A DNA stretch of 12,491 nt, taken from positions 1 through 12,491 of the forward strand of contig JAHFSL010000029.1 of assembly GCA_023265785.1 (NCBI GenBank), written 5' to 3'. Below are positions 8,001 to 12,491 of the stretch, piece by piece. The translations under genes and the position numbers were made by a program. Numbering within the stretch: the first letter of the stretch is position 1; every line of letters begins with the position of its first letter. The notes under the pieces are model-generated. The model was not told the DNA's origin and did not search any database. It saw only the letters and a program-made list of their open reading frames with translations. The DNA comes from Candidatus Coatesiibacteriota bacterium (GTDB taxonomy: Bacteria > Oederibacteriota > CAKKQC01).

Positions 8001-8403
8001 GCATGAGCGCTTCCAGCCACCCCACCGCCGTGGTGACCACCACGCCGGCCACAAGGTCCGGCAGGCGGGGCAGGGCCTCCAGCCGCAACCCGGCGATCTG
8101 GGGGGAGACCGGCCCCGGCTCATAGGGCGCGAGGTCGCGGTCGGGCAGGAGCCGCACCGTTCCCGGCGGCAGGAGGGATTCCACCTCGTCGGCAAGGCCG
8201 CGCGCGGCCTCCAGGTCCGGGGCCACCGCCACGACCGGCCGGTCCAGCTCGGCGGCGAGGGCCGAGACCAGGAGTCCCCGTGCCGCCCCGGCCGCCCCTT
8301 CGGCCGCAATAACCCGTTCGCCCGCCCGCACGGCCTTCAGCAGGCCGTCGTACGGGAGGAATCCCTTGAGCCGGGTGAGCAGGTCAGGCACCCCAAACTT
8401 CAC
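4999..8403 (-). CDS. mfd: transcription-repair coupling factor Mfd
   Basis: At 1134 residues this is full length for Mfd (E. coli 1148), the ATP-driven translocase that removes RNA polymerase stalled at lesions and recruits UvrA. In order: a UvrB-like N-terminal module (about 15-330, with EFSARGWIVDLFSP near 178-191, the region that contacts UvrA in homologues); a CarD/RID-like RNA polymerase-binding domain from about 470 (LKPGDPVVHEEYGIGLYQGV, D475); a RecG-type motor with Walker A GDVGYGKTE (K627), DEEH (722-725), LTATPIPRTLNMGMAGLRDL and QLRGRVGRG (891-899); and a C-terminal TRCF domain (about 985-1090). Motif V reads STSIIGAGLDLP, with Gly865 where I expect Glu. The GTG at 8403 is the only sensible start: an in-frame TAG lies 12 bases upstream. 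It begins the minus-strand operon and appears to lack a leader. Confidence 0.98.
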   Translation of the reverse strand: MKFGVPDLLTRLKGFLPYDGLLKAVRAGERVIAAEGAAGAARGLLVSALAAELDRPVVAVAPDLEAARGLADEVESLLPPGTVRLLPDRDLAPYEPGPVSPQIAGLRLEALPRLPDLVAGVVVTTAVGWLEALMPPARLGAFQMELTLADTVDREAILHRLVTAGYRRVDVVELAGEFSARGWIVDLFSPAAGRPIRLELDGETLASLRWFDPATQRSLEEVERVWVGPAAEALLTADERMAILARLPDPLARRGGQRVARLRERLETGMALDGEERFIPWLIPGAVRLAAYLPRSAVIVMAEPGGVREAWERAVTRAAAMHEELARAREPVPGAGELYADPAAVRQALADWPQVRMAQFAAADAVTTFRFGVRPVRFGAQEWEALRRSLAGWAAAGAGTWIAGESGEEREAATGRAGTQAVVLEGRWTGGAELAGAGIVLMPARDVLGAPVHRIPVRRPPKAFRDAFADLKPGDPVVHEEYGIGLYQGVLPLSVEGVRQDFFLLEYAESQKLYLPADQAHRVQRYLGAGRHPKLDRLGTGAWERTKAKVAAALRLYAGELLKHYAERAVASARPFPSTADVEAEFARTFPYEETPDQARVIVEVGRDLEGAKVMDRVVCGDVGYGKTEVLIRAAFRVAVQGSQVAVLVPTTILAQQHFQNLTARMAGTPVTVGMLSRFRTPEERARTVAGLANGSVDIVIGTHHLLSASIVYRNLGLLVVDEEHRFGVRQKEKIKELKKNVHVLTLTATPIPRTLNMGMAGLRDLSVIETPPPGRLAIVTHVHEENPAVAREAILRELARGGQVFYLHNRVQSIMVCARKIQEMVPKARVVVAHGQMPLGPLEKAMGAFSAGRADILVSTSIIGAGLDLPNANTLIIERAENFGLADLYQLRGRVGRGSRQAYAYFFFSPKGVPTLDARRRLAAMIEFGELGSGFRLAVRDLEIRGAGNLLGAEQHGALHAVGFDLYSRMLDSAVREMKGEVVVVEVPPPVTLGVEAYLPEGYVPDGRSKLEVYKRLAACAEAGELGALTAELRDRFGEPPIPVSRLVALAGLRVLGVRRGLVRATRHGAKVRLEFRDREALRAVIAGAGGGRRGWVAEDRALTVTVPPDPDEILRDMRAVLEGAAGAAAVPA

Positions 8404-8409
8404 CCTTGT

Positions 8410-8415
8410 ATTCTA
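8410..8415 (-). promoter_or_regulatory. putative -10 element of the mfd operon (leaderless start)
   Basis: TAGAAT on the minus strand differs from the TATAAT consensus at one base. Only 6 bases (ACAAGG) separate it from the GTG of mfd at 8403, so transcription starting at the usual distance would begin on or next to the start codon. No TTGACA-like -35 is visible at a 17-base spacing; the bases there (8438-8433) read ACCCGT. The TAG of this hexamer is also the in-frame stop that bounds mfd. It would drive the whole minus-strand operon. Confidence 0.55.
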
Positions 8416-8424
8416 GGGGGCCTC

Positions 8425-8430
8425 TATAAT
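8425..8430 (+). promoter_or_regulatory. putative -10 element of the membrane protein/hexosaminidase pair
   Basis: A perfect TATAAT lies 9 bases before the GTG at 8440 in a region where AT-rich hexamers are very rare. A start 7 bases downstream, about 8437, leaves a leader of about 3 bases. The bases at the expected -35 position (8402-8407) read ACCCTT, unlike TTGACA but similar to ACCCGT at the mirrored site. This hexamer is separated by only 9 bases from the opposing one, so polymerase should not be able to occupy both. Confidence 0.55.
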
Positions 8431-8439
8431 CCACGGGTC

Positions 8440-10980
8440 GTGCGCTCCCCCGCCGTCCCCACCCCGCTCCGGGTGCACCCGGTCGCGCTCACCGTAGGGT
8501 TTCTGGCCGCCGCCACGGCCCTCTTCGCCCTCTGGTGGCAGCGATTGCCCGTGGATCCCGCGATCTACGACCGATGGTGGGAACGCGATGCGAGGCAGTG
8601 GCCGCCCGCGTGGGGAGAGTTCGCGGGCATGTGGGCACGACATGCCGGCTCCCTGGTCCTGCTCGCCCTCATCGAAGTGGCCTGCCTGTTGGCCGGCCAC
8701 CGGGCGCGGCGGTGGGTCCGGACCCGGACACCCGCGGATGCGTGGTGGGAATTCCTGTTCTCGCTCGGGCTGGGCCACGGGCTCGCGGGCACCCTGACGC
8801 TGGGTCTCGGCCTGGCCGGGTTGCTCTCCCGCGGCGTGGTGGCGGCCGTCCTGCTGGCCGCGCTCGCCCTGGCCGGGCCGCCGGGACGCTGGCGGAGCCT
8901 GCCCCGCTTCGCCTCCACCCCTCCTGACATCGCCGGCCGAGCGGCGCGGCGGGTCCTCGCCGCCTGCTGTGCGGTCTTCGCGGCGGGAACCCTCCTCACG
9001 GCCTTCCAGCCCGAGTGGTTCTATGACTCGCTGGTGTACCACCTCGCGGTGCCCGAGCAGTATCTGCTCGAGCACAAGGTGTGCTGGCTCGGCCACACCT
9101 TCATCTCGAACTATCCCCTCCTGCAGGAGATGCGGTACACGGTGTTCCTCGCACTGGGTGATGACATCGCGCCGAAACTCCTGCACTGGGCCGATGGCCT
9201 GTGCGCCGCGGGCGCCGCCGCCGCGCTCGCCCGTCCCTTCCTCGACGCAACGGCGGGCTGGCTGGCCGCCGCCCTCTTCCTCTCCACGCCATCCCTGCTC
9301 TTCCTCCAGCAGGTCACCATGGTCGAGTTGGGCCTCACCTGGTTCGTGGCACTGGCGACGATGGCCGTGGTCGCCGGATTGGGGTGGCTTCCCGGGAGCC
9401 GGGGGCGCTCCACCGGATTCCTGCTCATGGCCGGTTGGTTCCTCGGATTCGCCCAGGGAGTGAAATACATCGGGCTCAATGCTTCCGGGATCCTGCTGGG
9501 AACCCTGCTCGTGGTCCACCGGCGGGCGGGCCTGACCTGGCGCCGGACCATCGCGGCGCAGGCGCTGGCGATCGGCTGGGCCTCCCTGTGGACCGGGACC
9601 TGGCTGGCCAAGAACTTCTTCTTCACCGGCAATCCCCTCTACCCGTTCCTCCACGGGTGGCTGGGCGGCCTCAACTGGGACGCCACGCGCCAGGCGCTGT
9701 GGATGGCCGACAACACGAAGTACGGGACCGGTCACGGCTCTCCCGCCCAATGGCTGATGATGCCGGTAATGATCGCCACCGGCGCCCCCGGATTCGGCGC
9801 GATCTCATTCAACCCGTTCCCCCTCCTGCTCGCCCCCCCGCTCGCCCTCATCCGTTCCGTTCCACCCGCCGTCCGCCTCTGCGGCAGTTTCGCCACGCTC
9901 TACGCCCTGCTCTGGGCCACGTCCTCCCAGCAGGTCCGGTTCCTGGTGCCGACGCTCCCCCAGGCCGCCGTTGCCGCCGCCGCGGTCGTCACGCTGGCGG
10001 GAGCCGGCACCCTCCTCCTGCGCGCCGCCCTGGTGGCCGCCACCGGCTGGATCCTCCTGGTCGCCCTGCACACCGGGATGGTCTATCACGCCGACAGCCT
10101 GGTGCTCGTCCCGTGGGCCACCGGCCATATGCCCCGCGCCACCCTCCTCACCCGGGCCCTGCCGTACTACGAAGCCGTCCAGGCGGCCAACGCGGTTATG
10201 GCGCCGCGCCGCAGGCTTCTCTTCATCGGCTCCGACGAGAGCCTCTACTGCGCCCGGCCGCGTATCTGCGACAGCATCTATGACTTCTCCACCCTCGGGA
10301 CGCTGGCGGCCCGGGCCGACAGCCCCGCCGGCCTCGCGACCCTCCTGCTCCGGCGCGGCGTCAGCCACCTCCTGGTCCAGGAGAAGCGGTGCGAGGAATA
10401 CATGGGGTACGGCCTGTTTGACTGGGGTGACCGCGCCCGCACGAACGCGCTGGGCCTCTGGTCCGGCTGGCTTCGTCCCGTCTACAGCACCCACCGCGTG
10501 CACCTGTTCGCCCTGCAAACCGCCCCGGTACCCGCCGCCGAGCGGAAGGCCGGCGAGCCCGTCTGGCTGCTGGAACCCGCCGTCGCCCGCCGGGCGGCCG
10601 CCCTCTCCATGCGGGTCGAGGGCCTGGTCGCCGGCGCGGACATGGGGGCCGCCCTGCTGGCCAGCGAAGAACTTGTCCGGCTGGCGCCCCGCCTCGGCCA
10701 GGCGTATGCCTGGCGCGGCATCATCCATGGAACGATGAACAATGTTCCTGACGCGATCCGCGACGACGAGCGCTCCATCCGGCTCGGGTTTCCCGGCGCC
10801 GCCACCCATTACAATCTCGGCGTGTACCTGGCCCTGCGGGGGGCCCTGCCGGAGGCGCACCGGCGGTTCCAGGAGGCCGGCGCCATGGATCCAGGGATGG
10901 CCGACCAGGCCCGGGTCTATGCCGGGCAGGTGGACGCGCTCATGCGGGGCGCCCAGCCCGTGAGACAATCGCTCAAATGA
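8440..10980 (+). CDS. GT-C-like polytopic membrane protein with C-terminal TPR region
   Basis: From the GTG at 8440 the product has 846 residues. The first two thirds hold roughly a dozen membrane segments (for example about 14-33, 70-86, 104-129, 132-145, 171-189, 271-290, 299-315, 326-340, 371-389, 454-471, 480-495, 507-545). The loop after the first cluster has FYDSLVYHLAVPEQYL (194-209; D196, Y200, H201), then FISNYPLLQEM (221-231) and KNFFFTGNPLYPF (391-403), motifs of a GT-C group of predicted lipid-carrier-dependent glycosyltransferases. A soluble part follows (about 585-700), then a TPR-like region (738-840; ASEELVRLAP, AYAWRGIIHGTM, AATHYNLGVYLALRGALPEA). The start is uncertain: the frame stays open far upstream as antisense of mfd, and GTG at 8473 is an alternative. 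I prefer 8440 because it follows TATAAT. The stop overlaps the next start as ATGA. The substrate is unknown. Confidence 0.85.
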   Translation: MRSPAVPTPLRVHPVALTVGFLAAATALFALWWQRLPVDPAIYDRWWERDARQWPPAWGEFAGMWARHAGSLVLLALIEVACLLAGHRARRWVRTRTPADAWWEFLFSLGLGHGLAGTLTLGLGLAGLLSRGVVAAVLLAALALAGPPGRWRSLPRFASTPPDIAGRAARRVLAACCAVFAAGTLLTAFQPEWFYDSLVYHLAVPEQYLLEHKVCWLGHTFISNYPLLQEMRYTVFLALGDDIAPKLLHWADGLCAAGAAAALARPFLDATAGWLAAALFLSTPSLLFLQQVTMVELGLTWFVALATMAVVAGLGWLPGSRGRSTGFLLMAGWFLGFAQGVKYIGLNASGILLGTLLVVHRRAGLTWRRTIAAQALAIGWASLWTGTWLAKNFFFTGNPLYPFLHGWLGGLNWDATRQALWMADNTKYGTGHGSPAQWLMMPVMIATGAPGFGAISFNPFPLLLAPPLALIRSVPPAVRLCGSFATLYALLWATSSQQVRFLVPTLPQAAVAAAAVVTLAGAGTLLLRAALVAATGWILLVALHTGMVYHADSLVLVPWATGHMPRATLLTRALPYYEAVQAANAVMAPRRRLLFIGSDESLYCARPRICDSIYDFSTLGTLAARADSPAGLATLLLRRGVSHLLVQEKRCEEYMGYGLFDWGDRARTNALGLWSGWLRPVYSTHRVHLFALQTAPVPAAERKAGEPVWLLEPAVARRAAALSMRVEGLVAGADMGAALLASEELVRLAPRLGQAYAWRGIIHGTMNNVPDAIRDDERSIRLGFPGAATHYNLGVYLALRGALPEAHRRFQEAGAMDPGMADQARVYAGQVDALMRGAQPVRQSLK

Positions 10981-12479
10981 ACCTCCTCCCCCGCCCCAAC
11001 CGGCTGGAACCCGCCGCGGGAACCCTCACGCTCACGCCCGACACGGCCATCGCCGCCCCGCCGGAGGCGCGCGCCCCCGCCGAACTCCTCGCCGGGTGGT
11101 TGCGGACGGCAACCGGCTGGCCGGTGCCGATTCGCGCGGCCGGACCGGCGGCGTTCGCCTTCGTGGCGCATGACGGGCCGGGCAAGGGGCCGGAGAGCTA
11201 CCTCGTGGACATCACCCCCACCGGGGCGACGATGACCGCCCCCCAGCCGGCGGGCTGGTTCCATGCCGCCCAGACCATTCGCCAGCTCCTGTCCCCGATG
11301 GTCGAGGGCGTTTCGCCCGTGCCCACCATGGAGTGGCATCCCATGACCTGGACCCTGCCCTGTCTCGCCCTCAAGGACCACCCCCGGTTCGGGTGGCGGG
11401 GCTTCCTGATTGATTCCGGCCGGCATTTCCTTCCTGTCGAAACCGTGAAGCGCGTGGTGGACGCACTGGCACTCTATAAGATGAACCGCCTCCACTGGCA
11501 CCTCACCGAGGACCAGGGCTGGCGGCTGGCGATTGCGAAGTACCCGAAGCTCACGGAGGTCGGAGCGTGGAGGGGCCCGACCCGGTACGGCGGGTTTTAC
11601 ACCCGGGAAGACATCCAGAGTGTTGTCGCCTACGCGACCGCCAGGAATGTCGAGGTGGTGCCGGAAATTGAACTGCCCGGCCACGCCCAGGCCGCGCTGG
11701 CGGCCTATCCGCACCTGGGCTGTACCGGCGGCCCGTATGAGGTCGCCACGAAGTGGGGCATCTTCGAGGATGTGTACTGCGCGGGCAACGACCAGGTCTT
11801 TGAGTTCCTCGAGGCCGTGCTGACCGAGGTGTGCGACCTCTTCCCGGGGCGGGCCATCCACCTGGGCGCCGACGAGTGCCCCAAGGTCCGATGGAAGGCC
11901 TGCCCCAAGTGCCAGGCCCGGATCAAGAAGGAAGGGCTCAAGGACGAACACGCGCTCCAGACCTGGTTCGTCCATCGGATCATTCGGTTCCTCGAAACCA
12001 AGGGCAAGCGGAGCATCTGCTGGGACGAGATCCTGGAGGGCGGGCCGCCTCCGGGCGTCATCGTGCAGGCCTGGCGCGCCAACGAGAAGGCAGTCTCCAA
12101 GGCCGTTGCGGCCGGCCACGAGGTCATCCACTCGCCCTACAGCCATGTCTACCTCAACGAAACGCAGGCGTGGTGTACCCTCGAGCATGTCTGGGGCTGG
12201 GACCCCCTGGTGGAAGGGGACAAGAAGGATCTGACGCCCGCCGTCCTGCCCCGTCCTGAACTCCTGATCGGCGGCGAAGGGTGCCTGTGGGGTGAGTGGT
12301 GCCCGCCGAACCGGATTGGCTGGCAGGCGTTCCCGCGCCTCCTCGCCGTGGCGGAGCGGCTGTGGTCCAAGGACGAGGGCCGTGACTGGACCGAGTTCCA
12401 CGCCCGCGCGCTGGCGCAGGCCGACCGCCTCTCTTATCTCGGGCTCACGCCCGGGCCGGAGCAGATTTCCGGCTCATAA
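10977..12479 (+). CDS. GH20 family beta-N-acetylhexosaminidase
   Basis: GH20 enzymes release terminal N-acetylglucosamine or N-acetylgalactosamine by substrate-assisted catalysis. The 500-residue protein has a non-catalytic GH20b-like N-domain (about 1-125; FHAAQTIRQLL, 95-105) and the TIM-barrel catalytic domain (about 135-470). Seen: GWRGFLIDSGRHFLP (139-153, sugar-binding Arg141), MNRLHWHLTEDQGWR (169-183), VVPEIELPGHAQAAL (227-241), the catalytic pair in HLGADE (D299-E300), CPKCQARIKKEGLKDEHALQ (309-328), CWDEILEG (348-355), VQAWR (363-367) and GGEGCLWGEWC (432-442). The common HxGGDE appears as HLGADE. No signal peptide or lipobox is seen: the N-terminus MNLLPRPNRLEPAAG is polar, so it looks cytoplasmic unless the start is wrong. 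The ATG overlaps the upstream stop as ATGA. The 12 bases after the TAA show no terminator. Confidence 0.95.
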   Translation: MNLLPRPNRLEPAAGTLTLTPDTAIAAPPEARAPAELLAGWLRTATGWPVPIRAAGPAAFAFVAHDGPGKGPESYLVDITPTGATMTAPQPAGWFHAAQTIRQLLSPMVEGVSPVPTMEWHPMTWTLPCLALKDHPRFGWRGFLIDSGRHFLPVETVKRVVDALALYKMNRLHWHLTEDQGWRLAIAKYPKLTEVGAWRGPTRYGGFYTREDIQSVVAYATARNVEVVPEIELPGHAQAALAAYPHLGCTGGPYEVATKWGIFEDVYCAGNDQVFEFLEAVLTEVCDLFPGRAIHLGADECPKVRWKACPKCQARIKKEGLKDEHALQTWFVHRIIRFLETKGKRSICWDEILEGGPPPGVIVQAWRANEKAVSKAVAAGHEVIHSPYSHVYLNETQAWCTLEHVWGWDPLVEGDKKDLTPAVLPRPELLIGGEGCLWGEWCPPNRIGWQAFPRLLAVAERLWSKDEGRDWTEFHARALAQADRLSYLGLTPGPEQISGS

Positions 12480-12491
12480 GGTAGAAGGCGG

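Larger units (their letters stand above)
8404..8436. repeat. imperfect inverted repeat spanning the divergent promoter gap
   Basis: Arms 8404-8416 (CCTTGTATTCTAG) and 8424-8436 (reverse complement CCGTGGATTATAG) match at 10 of 13 positions around a GC-rich 7-base centre at 8417-8423. The axis is at 8420. Each arm carries one -10-like hexamer at exactly mirrored coordinates. The symmetry could be an operator for a dimeric regulator, or simply follow from two similar promoters facing away from each other. Confidence 0.5.

Noticed and set aside
8406..8411. TTGTAT as a -35 element for the plus-strand promoter
   Set aside because: Only 13 bases separate it from TATAAT, too short for a standard sigma-70 promoter.
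6967..8439. 491-codon upstream extension of the GT-C-like membrane protein
   Set aside because: The frame is open only because it runs antisense to mfd. The extension is hydrophilic and Arg/Pro/Gly-rich, and the first membrane segment begins just after GTG 8440.
8413..9750. 445-codon open frame on the minus strand opposite the GT-C-like gene
   Set aside because: Compositional shadow rich in Gly/Glu/Arg/Gln; the plus-strand frame has membrane segments and family motifs.
10917..12401. 494-codon open frame on the minus strand opposite the hexosaminidase
   Set aside because: The plus strand carries the full set of GH20 motifs; the antisense product has no recognisable domain.
12480..12491. Possible ribosome-binding site or terminator after the hexosaminidase
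   Set aside because: The 12 bases contain an AAGG-type purine stretch but no start codon or hairpin; the window ends too soon to decide.

Overview
This window is ordinary, tightly packed chromosomal DNA of very high GC content from a Gram-negative bacterium. Evidence for an outer membrane is a SurA-type periplasmic foldase with a signal peptide and a lipoprotein with a clear lipobox. I see no phage, transposon, plasmid, CRISPR or RNA gene. The lineage cannot be fixed by eye. The high GC, the missing Shine-Dalgarno sequences, the YfhO-type and TPR-bearing GT-C membrane proteins and a GH20 hexosaminidase would fit several phyla (PVC-group bacteria such as Verrucomicrobiota/Kiritimatiellota, or Gemmatimonadota or Acidobacteriota). 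This is a low-confidence guess.

Left two thirds (8403 down to 1, minus strand): one apparent operon of seven genes. In transcription order they are mfd (transcription-repair coupling factor), a lipoprotein with a degenerate parvulin domain, a SurA/PpiC-type peptidyl-prolyl isomerase, pdxA (vitamin B6 synthesis), a 95-residue membrane protein of unknown function, ksgA/rsmA (16S rRNA dimethyltransferase) and a YfhO-like polytopic membrane protein cut by the window edge. Five consecutive junctions are 4-base GTGA or ATGA overlaps and the sixth is a 13-base overlap, so no intergenic DNA exists in more than 8 kb. The surA-pdxA-ksgA order is the same as in enterobacteria; here it is preceded by mfd and a second foldase-like gene, and has a small membrane gene inserted.

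Right third (8440 to 12479, plus strand): two genes, also joined by an ATGA overlap. The first is an 846-residue GT-C-like membrane protein with a C-terminal TPR region. The second is a 500-residue GH20 beta-N-acetylhexosaminidase without a visible signal peptide.

The only non-coding DNA apart from the last 12 bases is the 36-base gap between the divergent gene sets (8404-8439). It holds two back-to-back -10 hexamers, placed at exactly mirrored positions in an imperfect 13-base inverted repeat, each only 6 to 9 bases from a GTG start. The best reading is two mutually exclusive promoters making leaderless or nearly leaderless mRNAs. This, the fully overlapping operon and the inactive-looking parvulin lipoprotein are the most interesting points. 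I found no convincing new multi-gene defence or mobile system.
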